The notes: generated by a model not told the origin, from the letters alone. Positions 44,399 to 53,623 are shown, counted from the stretch's first letter. The stretch is 64,000 nt of DNA from Brevundimonas sp. (GCA_003248965.1 QFQU01000001.1:120850-184849); one strand, 5' to 3'. Made by a program: numbers and translations.

Positions 44399-46453
44399 AT
44401 GACTCGCATTCGTCTGATGGCCGCCTGCTCGGCCTGCATCGTCGTCGCCCTGACCGGCGGCGCGGCCTCGGCTCAGGACCATTCGCACGGCGCCGCCGCC
44501 GCTGCGCATCCTTTCGGAACCTGGGGCTTCGATCTGGCCGGGCGCGATACGGCGGTGAAGCCGGGCGACGACTTCAATGAATACGCCAACGGCACATACT
44601 TGCGCACGACCGAGATCCCGGCGGACAAGGCCCGCTTCGGCCCGTTCGACGTCCTGTACGAAAACGCCCAGGCCCAGCTGAAATCCATCATCGAGGCCAG
44701 CGCCGCCAACCCCGTCAACGCCAACGCCCAGAAGGTCGGCGCCCTCTACGCCAGCTTCATGGACGAGGCCCGGATCGAGCAGCTGGGCGCGACGCCGCTG
44801 GCCGCCGACCTCGCCGCCGTCAAGGCGGTCAAGGATCACGCCGACATGGCGCGATTGATGGGCCAGAGCCATGAAGGCTTCGGCGCCTCCCTGTTCGGCA
44901 TCGACGTGTTCGAGGACCTGCAGAAGCCGGACATGAACTCGGCCTATCTGGGTCAGGGCGGGCTGGGCCTGCCGGATCGCGACTATTATCTGAAGCCCGA
45001 CTTCGCCGCCCAGCGCGAGGCCTATCTGGCCTATCTGACCCGCACCCTGACGGCCATCGGCTGGACCGATCCGGCCAAGTCCGCCGCCGACATCCTGGCC
45101 TTCGAAACCAAGGTGGCCGAGAAACAATGGACCACGGTCGAACGCCGCCAGATCGACAAGCTGTACAATCCGGCCAAGGCGGCGGACCTGCCGACCCTGG
45201 CTCCCGGCGTCGACTGGGCCGCCTTCCTGTCCGGCGCCAAGGTGTCGGACGTCGAAACCCTGGTGCTGATGGAGAACACGGCCATCCCCGGCATCGCCCA
45301 GGTGTTCGCCGACACCCCGATCGAGACGCTGAAGGCCTGGCAGGCGTTCAATGTGGTCGATCAGGCCAGCCCCTATCTGTCGCAGGCCTTCGTCGACAGC
45401 CGCTTCGAGTTCCGGGGCAAGACCCTGCGCGGCCAGCCCGAGAACCGTCCGCGCTGGAACCGGGGCGTGGCCCTGGTCGACGGCCAGCTGGGCGAGGTGC
45501 TGGGTCAGGAATACGTCCGCCTGCACTTCCCCGCCTCGTCCAAGGCCCAGATGGAGACCCTGGTCGGCAACATCCGCGACGCCATGACCGAGCGGCTGAA
45601 GCATGTGGACTGGATGAGCGAACCGACGCGCGAACAGGCCTTGTACAAGATGTCCAAGTTCGGGGTGAAGATCGGCTATCCTGACAAATGGCGCAGCTAT
45701 GACGGACTGGAGCTGAAGCCCGACGATCTGTACGGCAACGTCGAACGCTCGGCCGCCTTCGAATGGGACTACAAGCGCGGCAAGATCGGCAAGCCCGTCG
45801 ATCCGCTGGAATGGGGCATGACGCCCCAGACGGTGAACGCCTATTACAACCCGCCGCGCAACGAGATCGTCTTCCCGGCCGCCATCCTGCAGGCGCCCTT
45901 CTTCGATCCGAACGCGGACCCGGCCGTCAACTATGGCGGCATCGGCGCGGTGATCGGCCATGAAATCACCCACGGCTTCGACGACCAGGGCAGAAAGTCC
46001 GATGGCGACGGCGTGCTGCGCGACTGGTGGACGCCGGAGGACGCCGCCCGCTTCGAGGAACGCGCCAAGGTGCTGGGCGCCATCTACGACAAGCTGGAGC
46101 CGATCCCCGGCATGCACGTGAACGGCGAGCTGACCATGGGCGAGAACATCGCCGACCTGGGCGGTCTGCTGCTGGCGCTGGACGCCTATCACAAGTCGCT
46201 GAACGGCCAGCCGGCGCCGGTCATCGATGGGCTGACCGGCGATCAGCGCGTCTTCCTGGGCTGGGCGCAGGTCTGGCGCGAAAAGTCGCGTGAGGCGGCG
46301 CTGAAGGAACAGCTGACCACCGATCCCCACTCGCCCGGCCCGGTGCGCGCCGCCACCTCGCCGCGCAACATCGACGCCTGGTACGCCGCCTTCGGCGTGT
46401 CGCCCGACCAGAAGGAATATATCGCGCCCGACGCCCGCGCGCGCATCTGGTAA
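44399..46453 (+). CDS. M13 family metallopeptidase (neprilysin-like)
   Basis: A 684-residue exported zinc endopeptidase. The signal peptide ends in AASAQ near residue 23. The catalytic motif HEITH is at His521-Glu522-His525, with the third zinc ligand Glu582 in GENIADLGG. Upstream NAYYNPPRNEIVFPAAIL is the family's substrate-binding block. Relatives PepO and neprilysin degrade small peptides. ATG 44399 has only a weak ribosome site, but longer starts lack a signal peptide. It is followed by a strong bidirectional terminator. Confidence 0.93.
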   Translation: MTRIRLMAACSACIVVALTGGAASAQDHSHGAAAAAHPFGTWGFDLAGRDTAVKPGDDFNEYANGTYLRTTEIPADKARFGPFDVLYENAQAQLKSIIEASAANPVNANAQKVGALYASFMDEARIEQLGATPLAADLAAVKAVKDHADMARLMGQSHEGFGASLFGIDVFEDLQKPDMNSAYLGQGGLGLPDRDYYLKPDFAAQREAYLAYLTRTLTAIGWTDPAKSAADILAFETKVAEKQWTTVERRQIDKLYNPAKAADLPTLAPGVDWAAFLSGAKVSDVETLVLMENTAIPGIAQVFADTPIETLKAWQAFNVVDQASPYLSQAFVDSRFEFRGKTLRGQPENRPRWNRGVALVDGQLGEVLGQEYVRLHFPASSKAQMETLVGNIRDAMTERLKHVDWMSEPTREQALYKMSKFGVKIGYPDKWRSYDGLELKPDDLYGNVERSAAFEWDYKRGKIGKPVDPLEWGMTPQTVNAYYNPPRNEIVFPAAILQAPFFDPNADPAVNYGGIGAVIGHEITHGFDDQGRKSDGDGVLRDWWTPEDAARFEERAKVLGAIYDKLEPIPGMHVNGELTMGENIADLGGLLLALDAYHKSLNGQPAPVIDGLTGDQRVFLGWAQVWREKSREAALKEQLTTDPHSPGPVRAATSPRNIDAWYAAFGVSPDQKEYIAPDARARIW

Positions 46454-46477
46454 GGGGGCGAAAGCCGGACGCAGAAA

Positions 46478-46507
46478 AGGCCCGGAGCGTTCGCTCCGGG
46501 CCTCTTT
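46478..46507. terminator. Bidirectional terminator hairpin
   Basis: AGGCCCGGAGC, loop GTTC, GCTCCGGGCCT, then CTTTT. It lies between the M13 gene and the convergent glycine-zipper lipoprotein gene; AAAA on the left side allows use in both directions. Confidence 0.85.
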
Positions 46508-46529
46508 TCGTTTCGGGGAAACGGAGGTC

Positions 46530-46730
46530 TTAGCGGGGCTTGGTCGCCGCGCCGGCCACGGCGCCGATGGCGGCGCCCGCCACGGTCGAGCCCGTGTTGC
46601 CGCCGACCGCCTGCCCCACCACGGCCCCGCCGATGGCGCCGGTCGCGGCGCGTTGTTCCATGGTCGTGCCGCAGGCGGCCAACAGGGCCAGCAGGCCGAC
46701 GACCGGGGTCACTTTCACAAGGGTCTTCAT
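46530..46730 (-). CDS. Glycine-zipper lipoprotein
   Basis: A 66-residue lipoprotein. The signal peptide ends in the lipobox LAAC near residue 20. The mature part is dominated by glycine-zipper repeats (GAIGGAVVGQAVGGNTGSTVAGAAIGAVAG), a pattern that packs membrane helices. Similar small entericidin/YMGG-like lipoproteins are abundant in alphaproteobacteria and affect envelope stability; their exact role is unknown. ATG 46730 is chosen over ATG 46742 for its position directly before the charged signal start. It lies downstream of ndk, separated by a terminator. Confidence 0.82.
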   Translation of the reverse strand: MKTLVKVTPVVGLLALLAACGTTMEQRAATGAIGGAVVGQAVGGNTGSTVAGAAIGAVAGAATKPR

Positions 46731-46778
46731 GGCGTCTCTCATCTTCCGTTGAGGAAAGGTCTCCACGCCATAACAAGA

Positions 46779-46810
46779 AAGCCCCGCGTCCGGTTCCGGA
46801 CGCGGGGCTT
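46779..46810 (-). terminator. Terminator of ndk
   Basis: A 13-bp stem (GCCCCGCGTCCGG/CCGGACGCGGGGC) with flanking AA/TT. On the minus strand it is followed by TTTCTTG. It sits 59 bases after the ndk stop. Confidence 0.8.
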
Positions 46811-46868
46811 CATTGATATCGCTAGGCTCGGGACGCGGTCCCTCGCGGCTTGAGCGACGTCACCGCCC

Positions 46869-47288
46869 TTAGCCGACGATCTGGTCGTCCGTGAAGAACT
46901 GGGCGATCTCGATCTTGGCGTTGTCCAGGCTGTCCGAGCCGTGGACCGAGTTTTCGCCGATCGACAGGGCGAATTGCTTGCGGATGGTGCCTTCGGCGGC
47001 CTGTTCCGGGTTGGTGGCGCCCATGACTTCGCGATAGGCGGCGACGGCGTTGTCGCCTTCCAGCACCTGCACCACGACCGGCTCGGCGGTCATCTGCTCG
47101 ACCAGTTCGCCGTAGAACGGACGCTCGGCGTGGACTTCGTAGAATTTCTTGGCTTGCTCGGTGGTCAGCTTGACGCGGCGTTGGGCCACGATGCGCAGGC
47201 CGGCGCCTTCGATCACGGCGTTGATCGCGCCGGTCAGGTTGCGGCGCGTGGCGTCGGGCTTGATGATCGAGAAGGTGCGTTCGGTCAT
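46869..47288 (-). CDS. ndk: Nucleoside diphosphate kinase
   Basis: Exchanges gamma phosphates among NTPs and dNTPs via a phosphohistidine intermediate. The 139-residue protein has ERTFSIIKPDATRRNLTGAI at the N-terminus and the catalytic His116 in NSVHGSDS. Normal length. ATG 47288 is the right start; the longer reading adds a lysine-rich leader with no homologues expected. Divergent from the ABC-F gene over 146 bp, with its own terminator downstream. Confidence 0.97.
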   Translation of the reverse strand: MTERTFSIIKPDATRRNLTGAINAVIEGAGLRIVAQRRVKLTTEQAKKFYEVHAERPFYGELVEQMTAEPVVVQVLEGDNAVAAYREVMGATNPEQAAEGTIRKQFALSIGENSVHGSDSLDNAKIEIAQFFTDDQIVG

Positions 47289-47434
47289 GGAGGGTGACTT
47301 CTTGTTTGGGAGTTTGAGTGTCGCGGGCTTATAGCGACGACCTCCCGAGTTTCCAACTGTCCCTTTTTTCATGTCTGACGGCCCGTCGCCCGGCGATAGG
47401 CGGCCATCGGACGATCTCAGATTTCGATCCGTTC

Positions 47435-49348
47435 ATGCTCCAGATCAACAACCTGACCCTCAACGCCTGGGGCCGCCAGTTTCTGGACGACGCCTCGGTC
47501 AGCCTGCCGCCTGGCGCCAAGGTCGGCCTGGTCGGCCGCAACGGCATCGGCAAGTCGACCCTGTTCAAGGTCATTCTGGGCGAACTGGCCGCCAACGGCG
47601 ACGAGATCACCCTGCCCAAGACCGCCCGCATCGCCTCGGTCGATCAGGAGCATCCGGCCACCCCCGTCAGCGTCCTGGACACGATTCTGGAGGCCGACCT
47701 CGAACGCCACGACCTGATGACCCGGCTTGAAACCGCCGATCCCGAGGAGATGGGCGAGATCTGGGGCCGATTGATCGAGATCGACGCCGAGAGCGCGCCG
47801 GCCCGCGCGTCCGAAATCCTGGTCGGCCTGGGCTTCAGCCAGGAAGACCTCCAGCGGCCGATGTCGCACTTCTCGGGCGGCTGGCGGATGCGGGTCGCCC
47901 TGGCCGCCGCCCTGTTCGCCGAGCCGGACATGCTGCTGCTGGACGAACCGACCAACTATCTGGACCTGGAAGGCGCCCTGTGGCTGGAGGCGCGGCTGAA
48001 GAAATACCCGCACACGGCCCTGATCATCTCCCACGACCGCGACCTGCTGAACGCGGTCTGCACCCACATCCTTCAGCTCTCGAACCGCAAGCTGGAGCTC
48101 TACACCGGCAACTACGACACCTTCGAGCGCACCCGCGCCGAGAAGCTGCGCCTGCTGGAGGCCACCAAGGCCAAGCAGGACGCCGAGCGCGCCCACCTTC
48201 AGAAGTTCGTCGATCGCTTCAAGGCCAAGGCCTCCAAGGCCGCCCAGGCCCAGTCGCGCGTCAAGAAACTGGAGAAGATGGAGCGGATCGAGCTTCCCCC
48301 CGAAGAACGGGTCGCCCCCTTCGTCCTGCCTTCGCCCGACCGTCCCCTGCCCCCGCCCCTGATCCGGCTGGAGAAGGCCTCGGTCGGCTACGAGGACGGC
48401 AAGCCGATCCTGAAGAACCTGAATCTGCGCATGGACCTGGACGACCGCATCGGCCTCCTGGGCGTCAACGGCGCGGGCAAGTCCACCTTCGCCAAGCTGA
48501 TCGCCAAGGCCCTGTCGGTCCAGTCGGGCGAGTTTCACCGCGACGGCAAGATGCGCGTCGGCTGGTTCCACCAGCATCAGATCGAGGCGATGGACCCCGA
48601 GGACACGCCGCTGCAGATCATCCTGCGCGCCATGCCCGAGGCTTCGGAGAGCAGCCGCCGCAGCCGCCTGGCCCAGTTCGGCCTGCCCTTCCAGAAGCAG
48701 GACACCAAGGTCGCGGCTCTGTCGGGCGGAGAACGCGCGCGCCTGCTGCTGAACCTGGTGGCGATGGACGCCCCCCACATCCTGATCCTGGACGAACCGA
48801 CCAACCACCTGGACATCGACAGCCGCCGCGCCCTGCTGGACGCCCTGAACGAATATACGGGCGCCGTCATCCTGATCACCCACGACCGGTCGCTGATGGA
48901 ACTGGTCGCCGACCGGCTGTGGCTGGCCGCCGACGGCACGGTGAAGCCCTTCGAGGGCGACATGGACGACTACGCCAAGTTCGTGCTCGACCGCGCCAAA
49001 CAGGCGGGCATCAAGCCGTCGCAGGTGAAACACGAACCAGCGAAGACGCCTGAAGCCAAGACCGAAGCCCCTCAAGCAGCAAGCGTCCGCGGCGCGAGCG
49101 ATAGGGGCCAGAAAAAGAGCGGCCCCTCCCCCTCGACCCTGCGTCATGCGGTCAAGAAGGCCGAGGAGACCATGGCTCGCCTGACCGCCGATCTGGCCCG
49201 GCTGGACGACGATCTGGCCACCGCCGCCGTCAACGACCCCAAGGCGCTGGAGGGCCTGACCCGCGCCCGCGCCAAGGCCCAGGCCGATCTCGACGCCGCC
49301 GAAGCCGCCTGGATCGCCGCCGAAGAAGCCTTGGCGGAGGTCGCATGA
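47435..49348 (+). CDS. ABC-F family ATPase (Uup/YheS-like)
   Basis: A 637-residue cytoplasmic protein with two ABC nucleotide-binding domains and no membrane part. Walker A motifs are GRNGIGKST near residue 36 and GVNGAGKST near 345; the signature FSGGWRMRVALAAALF and SGGERARLLLNLV mark the two domains. The DEPTNYLDLE/DEPTNHLDID Walker B pairs and the charged inter-domain linker (KAKQDAERAHLQKFVDRF) are present. The C-terminal 60 residues form a coiled coil. ABC-F proteins act on the ribosome in translation stress; a specific role is not assigned. Overlaps the DUF2164 gene by ATGA. Confidence 0.92.
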   Translation: MLQINNLTLNAWGRQFLDDASVSLPPGAKVGLVGRNGIGKSTLFKVILGELAANGDEITLPKTARIASVDQEHPATPVSVLDTILEADLERHDLMTRLETADPEEMGEIWGRLIEIDAESAPARASEILVGLGFSQEDLQRPMSHFSGGWRMRVALAAALFAEPDMLLLDEPTNYLDLEGALWLEARLKKYPHTALIISHDRDLLNAVCTHILQLSNRKLELYTGNYDTFERTRAEKLRLLEATKAKQDAERAHLQKFVDRFKAKASKAAQAQSRVKKLEKMERIELPPEERVAPFVLPSPDRPLPPPLIRLEKASVGYEDGKPILKNLNLRMDLDDRIGLLGVNGAGKSTFAKLIAKALSVQSGEFHRDGKMRVGWFHQHQIEAMDPEDTPLQIILRAMPEASESSRRSRLAQFGLPFQKQDTKVAALSGGERARLLLNLVAMDAPHILILDEPTNHLDIDSRRALLDALNEYTGAVILITHDRSLMELVADRLWLAADGTVKPFEGDMDDYAKFVLDRAKQAGIKPSQVKHEPAKTPEAKTEAPQAASVRGASDRGQKKSGPSPSTLRHAVKKAEETMARLTADLARLDDDLATAAVNDPKALEGLTRARAKAQADLDAAEAAWIAAEEALAEVA

Positions 49349-49593
49349 AGCCGATCGCGTTCACGAAGGAGGAACGGGTCGCCGCGACGGCGAAGCTGCG
49401 CGCCTATTTCCGAGAAGAACTGGACCAGGATCTGGGTCAGTTGCCGGCGGACATGCTGCTGGATTTCATCGGCCGGGAGCTTGGCGCGGCCTTCTACAAT
49501 CGCGGCGTCGCGGACGCCCAACAGCTGGTGCGTCAAAAGGCCGAGGATATCGTCGAGGCCCTGTATGGCCTCGAACGCGCCGGCCCGCGCTGA
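49345..49593 (+). CDS. DUF2164 family protein
   Basis: An 82-residue protein matching DUF2164. It contains FTKEERVAATAKLRAYFREELDQDLG and LPADMLLDFIGRELGAAFYNRG, the conserved family pair, and a final helix KAEDIVEALYGLE. The family is small, soluble and of unknown function. It overlaps the ABC-F gene by four bases (ATGA), so the two are translationally coupled; a link to translation is possible but unproven. It is followed by a stem-loop before the convergent DUF3126 gene. Confidence 0.88.
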   Translation: MKPIAFTKEERVAATAKLRAYFREELDQDLGQLPADMLLDFIGRELGAAFYNRGVADAQQLVRQKAEDIVEALYGLERAGPR

Positions 49594-49618
49594 GGGGCGG
49601 CTCCAGGCGCGCCGTTAA

Positions 49619-49642
49619 GCGGGCCGCGTCGTCGCGGCCCGC
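49619..49642. terminator. Stem-loop between convergent genes
   Basis: GCGGGCCGCG, loop TCGT, CGCGGCCCGC: a perfect 10-bp stem between the DUF2164 and DUF3126 genes. It has no T run, so termination strength is uncertain. Confidence 0.5.
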
Positions 49643-49653
49643 CCGTAAAGTCG

Positions 49654-49875
49654 TCAGGCCGGCAGGTCTTCGGCCAGGATCGCCATTTCGAACATGAACG
49701 AGCCTTCCTCGTCCTCGTCCTCGAAGACGATGCCGATGAACTCGTCGCCGACATAGACCTCGGCCGAATCGTTCTGCTTGGGGCGGGCCTTCACGATGAT
49801 GCCGCCGGTGTTGAAGGTGCGCTTGAGGTGGGCCTCGATGCGCTTCAGGTCGGTGTCTTTCACGGGTGGCCTCAT
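49654..49875 (-). CDS. DUF3126 family protein
   Basis: A 73-residue small acidic protein of the alphaproteobacterial DUF3126 family. Its core reads LKRIEAHLKRTFNTGGIIVKARPKQ, then VYVGDEFIGIVFEDEDEEGSFMFEMAIL. It has no known function or catalytic residues; the acidic C-terminus recalls nucleotide or partner-binding surfaces, but that is a guess. It follows cysE on the minus strand after 52 bases, so it may share the Nudix-cysE transcript. Confidence 0.88.
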   Translation of the reverse strand: MRPPVKDTDLKRIEAHLKRTFNTGGIIVKARPKQNDSAEVYVGDEFIGIVFEDEDEEGSFMFEMAILAEDLPA

Positions 49876-49927
49876 GGTCTTGCGTTGGCCGCGGACCCTA
49901 GAGACATCACGGCGTCAGGGAAACCCG

Positions 49928-50755
49928 TCAGATGACGAAGTCGTACACGACCTCGGCCAGCGTATGATCCATCGTCCGGGCCGGCTCGGCGCCGGTGGGG
50001 CAGTTGACCAGGCGCGCGGGAACCCCCGCCACGGTGCAGCCGGACGGCACGTCCTTCAGCACCACCGACCCCGAGGCCACCTTGGCGTAGTCGCCGATAT
50101 GGATGTTGCCCAGCACCTTGGCGCCCGCACCCAGCAGCACGCCCTTGCCGATCTTGGGGTGGCGGTCGCCGCGCTCGGCGCCCGTGCCGCCCAGGGTGAC
50201 GTTGTGCAGCATGGAGACGTCGTCCCCGACCACGGCCGTCTCGCCGATGACGATGCCCGTGCCGTGGTCCAGGAACAGCCCCTTGCCCATGCGCGCGGCC
50301 GGGTGGATGTCCAGCTGGAACAGCTCTGAAATCCGGCTCTGGAAGTGAAAGGCCAGGGTCTCGCGTCCCTGTCCCCACAGCCAGTGCGCCACGCGCCAGC
50401 CCTGCAGCGCCTGGAACCCTTTGAAATAGAGAAACGGCTGCAACAGATTGCGGATCGCCGGATCGCGCTCGGCCACGGCCTCCAGGTCCGCCTCGGCCGC
50501 CTCGACCATGGCGGGATCGGCGGCGAAAGCCGACAGACAGACCTCGCGCACCGACATGGCGCTCATTTCCCCGTCGGCCAGCTTGCGCGCGATCTGGAAG
50601 CTCAGCGCGCCCGCCAGATCGTCGTGCGACAGGATGACGGCGTTCATCTGGGAGCCCAGCTGCGGCTCCTCGCGCGCCGCCGCCTCGGCCGAGGCGCGCA
50701 AACGGCTCCAGACGGCGTCCGGTTCGGCCTGCGCGACGATTTCCAGCTTGGCCAT
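49928..50755 (-). CDS. cysE: Serine O-acetyltransferase
   Basis: Acetylates serine with acetyl-CoA to give O-acetylserine, the first step of cysteine synthesis. The 275-residue enzyme has an N-terminal helical domain and a C-terminal left-handed beta helix with hexapeptide repeats (LDHGTGIVIGETAVVGDDVSML, GNIHIGDYAKVASGSVVL). His in LDHGTG and HPKIG are catalytic-region residues. ATG 50755 is preceded by a strong AAGGAG. It lies 20 bases after the Nudix gene on the same strand. Cystathionine beta-synthase and gamma-lyase genes are further right. Confidence 0.95.
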   Translation of the reverse strand: MAKLEIVAQAEPDAVWSRLRASAEAAAREEPQLGSQMNAVILSHDDLAGALSFQIARKLADGEMSAMSVREVCLSAFAADPAMVEAAEADLEAVAERDPAIRNLLQPFLYFKGFQALQGWRVAHWLWGQGRETLAFHFQSRISELFQLDIHPAARMGKGLFLDHGTGIVIGETAVVGDDVSMLHNVTLGGTGAERGDRHPKIGKGVLLGAGAKVLGNIHIGDYAKVASGSVVLKDVPSGCTVAGVPARLVNCPTGAEPARTMDHTLAEVVYDFVI

Positions 50756-50775
50756 GCCTGGCTCCTTCGCCCCCA

Positions 50776-51405
50776 TCATAGCCGGCCCAGCAAGGCCCGC
50801 GCCAGCGCCTCGGGCAGGGCGCCGGTCATCGCCATATGGTAGGCGCGATAAGCCGTCGCCACCGTCAGCATGTCGCGCACCGTCCCGCGCCCGATCTCGT
50901 CCAGAAGGTCCAGGAACGGCACGCGCACGACCGTGATGACCTCGCTGGGGTCCGGCGCGGTCGCCGTATCGCTCAGCCCCCAGGCGATCCAGGTCATGCC
51001 GATCTCGTCGGTGATGGAGTTGGACATCTGCACGCTCAGGGCCGCAAGCCAGTGTTCGGCGACCAGGCCCGCCTCCTCGGCCAGTTCACGGCGCACGCCG
51101 TCGAACGGGTCTTCATCCAGCGGCGCCCCGCCCTCGGGCATTTCCCAGGAATAGTCGGCCAGGGCGAACCGCTGCTGGCCCACCAGGGTCACGGTCCCGT
51201 CGTCATGGACCGGCAGGACGCCGGTCCCCACGTTCTTGAACCGCACCACGGCGTAGTCGGCCTTCATCCCCGTCGGCGCGGTGGAGGGGTGGCGCGTCAC
51301 CGCCATCCACGGATTTTCGAACACCGTCTCGGTCCCGTCGCTGCGCCAGGCGGGCGGCTTGGACAGGCCCTGGGCCCAACGCGGCTCTCGATCGGATTTG
51401 CTCAT
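50776..51405 (-). CDS. Nudix hydrolase (ADP-ribose pyrophosphatase-like)
   Basis: A 209-residue Nudix protein. The Nudix box GGAPLDEDPFDGVRRELAEEAGL (residues 103-125 region) fits Gx5Ex7REUxEExGU. The N-terminal part has WMAVTRH and the C-terminal part VITVVRVPFLDLLDEI, as in ADP-sugar pyrophosphatases. The substrate is not fixed by sequence. It precedes cysE by 20 bases. The opposite-strand nitroreductase gene starts 46 bases away, so the two share a promoter region. Confidence 0.88.
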   Translation of the reverse strand: MSKSDREPRWAQGLSKPPAWRSDGTETVFENPWMAVTRHPSTAPTGMKADYAVVRFKNVGTGVLPVHDDGTVTLVGQQRFALADYSWEMPEGGAPLDEDPFDGVRRELAEEAGLVAEHWLAALSVQMSNSITDEIGMTWIAWGLSDTATAPDPSEVITVVRVPFLDLLDEIGRGTVRDMLTVATAYRAYHMAMTGALPEALARALLGRL

Positions 51406-51450
51406 GCTGCGGGTATGGCGGATGCGGGGACGAAAGCCTAGCTACGGCCC

Positions 51451-52044
51451 ATGACCGATCTGACCGACGCCCTGCCCCTGCCCGTCCCCTCGCCCGCGTT
51501 TCTGGACCGGCTGGCGACCCGCCGTTCGGCCCCGGCCCAGGCCCTGATCGCCCCCGGCCCGTCCAAGGCGGAACTGGACCGGATCCTGACGCTGGGCGCC
51601 CGCACCCCCGACCATGGCAAGCTGTTTCCCTGGCGGTTCGTCGTGCTGGGCCCGCAAAGCCGCGCCCGGATCGCCGAAAAACTGACCGTCCTGGCCGAGC
51701 TGCGCGACAAGCCGGCCAAGGATCAAGCCGTCCTGGCCAAGCTGACCGCCGCCCCCGTCACCGTCCTGGTCGTCTCCGCGCCCGTCCCCGACTCCAAGCC
51801 GATCTGGGAGCAGGAACTGTCGGCCGGCGCCGTCTGCATGAACCTGGAGCACGCCGCCGGCGGCTTCGGCTATTCCGCCAGCTGGATCACCGACTGGTAC
51901 AGCTACGACCCGCAAGGCGCCGCCCTGTTCGGCGTGGGCGAAGACGAACGCATCGCCGGCTTCATCCACATCGGCACCCTGGCCGAACCGCCGCTGGAGC
52001 GACCCCGCCCGGAAATGTCGGCCAAGGTCACACGCCTGCCGTAA
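51451..52044 (+). CDS. Nitroreductase family protein (YdjA-like)
   Basis: A 197-residue FMN-dependent oxidoreductase. The N-terminal DRLATRRSAPA is the arginine-containing flavin-binding motif; LTLGARTPDHGKLFPWRFVVLG follows. The C-terminal part has AAGGFGYSASWITDWYSYDP and ERIAGFIHIGTLAEPP, as in the single-domain YdjA branch. The physiological substrate is unknown. Divergent from the Nudix-cysE pair and followed after 72 bp by a DedA gene. Confidence 0.88.
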   Translation: MTDLTDALPLPVPSPAFLDRLATRRSAPAQALIAPGPSKAELDRILTLGARTPDHGKLFPWRFVVLGPQSRARIAEKLTVLAELRDKPAKDQAVLAKLTAAPVTVLVVSAPVPDSKPIWEQELSAGAVCMNLEHAAGGFGYSASWITDWYSYDPQGAALFGVGEDERIAGFIHIGTLAEPPLERPRPEMSAKVTRLP

Positions 52045-52116
52045 GACGGCGGCATAAGGTCGCTTCCCGTCGGTTCACCCTCGACCGGCGCCGCCTTTCT
52101 CCCCAAGGCCATCCGT

Positions 52117-52779
52117 ATGGAATCCGCGTTGCAAGCTGCTGGCGACTTCATCGCCCGCCATCATATGTGGGCCGGCGTCCTTCTGGGCCTGGTCGTCTTC
52201 GTCGAATCCCTGGCGGTCATCGGCGCCTTCGTGCCCGCCACCGGCTTGCTGATCGCGGCCGGCGGCCTGATGGCGGCGGGGGTGCTGGACCCGGTCAACG
52301 TCATCGTCGGCTGTCTGATCGGGGCCGTCCTGGGCGACGCCATCAGCTTCTGGGCCGGGCGTCGGCTGGGCGTGCGGTTCCTCCAGCGCCCGATGTTCAA
52401 GGCGCACCGCCGCCGCATCGCCTGGACGCGCCTGTACTGCCGTCGCTACGGCGTGCTGTCGATCTTCGTCGGCCGCTTCTTCGGGCCATTGCGCGCCTTC
52501 GTGCCCCTGACGCTGGGCATGCTCAGGATGCGCCAGCGGGCGTTCCAGTTCGGCAATGTCGCGTCCGGGATCGTCTGGGTCCTGGCCATGCTGGCGCCCG
52601 GCTATCTGGCCGCGCAGGGGTTGGCGCGGATGGAGCTGCTGACCGAGGCGCACGGCACGACCCTGCTGCTGGGCGGCGTGGCCCTGGCCATCCTGGTCGT
52701 GGCGATGGTCTATCGGCTGGTGAAGGCGCGGCTGGTGCGCCGTTCGGCCGTCATGCGCGGCGCGCTTCAGGGGCGCTGA
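52117..52779 (+). CDS. DedA family membrane protein
   Basis: A 220-residue inner-membrane protein of the DedA/VTT family, linked to undecaprenyl-phosphate or lipid flipping. The family core is present: HHMWAGVLLGLVVFVESLAVIGAFVPATG, then GDAISFWAGRRLG, then YCRRYGVLSIFVGRFFGPLRAFVPLTLGM with the conserved FxGRFxGPxR element. About four to five hydrophobic segments are visible. It overlaps the convergent DUF817 gene by 29 bases at the 3' ends. Confidence 0.9.
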   Translation: MESALQAAGDFIARHHMWAGVLLGLVVFVESLAVIGAFVPATGLLIAAGGLMAAGVLDPVNVIVGCLIGAVLGDAISFWAGRRLGVRFLQRPMFKAHRRRIAWTRLYCRRYGVLSIFVGRFFGPLRAFVPLTLGMLRMRQRAFQFGNVASGIVWVLAMLAPGYLAAQGLARMELLTEAHGTTLLLGGVALAILVVAMVYRLVKARLVRRSAVMRGALQGR

Positions 52780-53623
52780 CCTCCGGCTCGGGCCGGTGCA
52801 CGATCGACACCAGCACCACCGAGATGATCATCAGCAGGAACCAGCTGCCCAGCTTGGCCAGAGACACCATCTCCCATCCGGCCGCCTGCCCCGGATAGAC
52901 CCAGGCCCGCCCCAGCGTGCCCAGGTTTTCGGCGAACCAGATGAACAGGGCCACCAGGAAATACCCCAACAGCAGCGGCATCGACTGCCGCGTCCGATCC
53001 GCCGTGAAATAGAACCATCCCCGCCCGAACAACAGCACCGTCCCCGCGAACAGCGCGATGCGCACGTCCAGCAGCCAGTGATGGGCGAAGAAGTTGACGT
53101 AGATGGCCGCCGCCAGCACCCAGGTCGTCCAAAGCGGCGGATAGTTCCGCACCCGGATGTGGAAGATGCGCTGCACCCGCGCGATATAGCTGCCGACCGC
53201 CGCGTACATGAAGCCTGAGAACAGCGGCACCGCCCCGATCCGCAGCAGACTGTCCTCGGGATAGACCCACGATCCGTGCGCCGTCTTGAACAGCTCCATG
53301 ATCGTGCCGGCGACGTGGAACAGGAAGATGACCCGCGCCTCCTCCCAGCTTTCCAGCCGGAAGGCCAGCATCGCCGCCTGGATCAGAACCGCCCCGACGA
53401 CCAGAAAGTCGTAACGCGACACCGCCGCATCGTCGGGCCACACCAGCCATGTCCCCACGATCAGGGCCAGCATCAGCCCCCCGAACAGACAGGCCCAGCC
53501 CTGCTTCAGCCCGAACCACAGGAACTCGTAAGCGTAGCGGCGTAGCCGGGATTGATCGGCCCAGACCTCGGCGCGCGTCATCAGACGGCGACCCCAGGTT
53601 TCGAGGGGGAGACGGCGGGTCAT
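52751..53623 (-). CDS. DUF817 integral membrane protein
   Basis: A 290-residue multi-pass membrane protein matching DUF817. Hydrophobic helices appear at GWACLFGGLMLALIVGTWLV and later segments. Family motifs are AYEFLWFGLKQG, FKTAHGSWVYPED, SGFMYAAVGSYIAR, FAHHWLLDVRI and FIWFAENLGTLGRAWVYPGQ. Function unknown; the family is often annotated as a membrane-associated enzyme because of conserved His and Asp residues in the membrane. ATG 53623 is used; ATG 53581 is a shorter alternative. It overlaps DedA by 29 bases. Confidence 0.88.
   Translation of the reverse strand: MTRRLPLETWGRRLMTRAEVWADQSRLRRYAYEFLWFGLKQGWACLFGGLMLALIVGTWLVWPDDAAVSRYDFLVVGAVLIQAAMLAFRLESWEEARVIFLFHVAGTIMELFKTAHGSWVYPEDSLLRIGAVPLFSGFMYAAVGSYIARVQRIFHIRVRNYPPLWTTWVLAAAIYVNFFAHHWLLDVRIALFAGTVLLFGRGWFYFTADRTRQSMPLLLGYFLVALFIWFAENLGTLGRAWVYPGQAAGWEMVSLAKLGSWFLLMIISVVLVSIVHRPEPEVSAPEARRA

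Noticed and set aside
44375..46330. 651-codon minus-strand open frame opposite the M13 peptidase gene
   Set aside because: Same explanation: shadow frame in GC-rich DNA.
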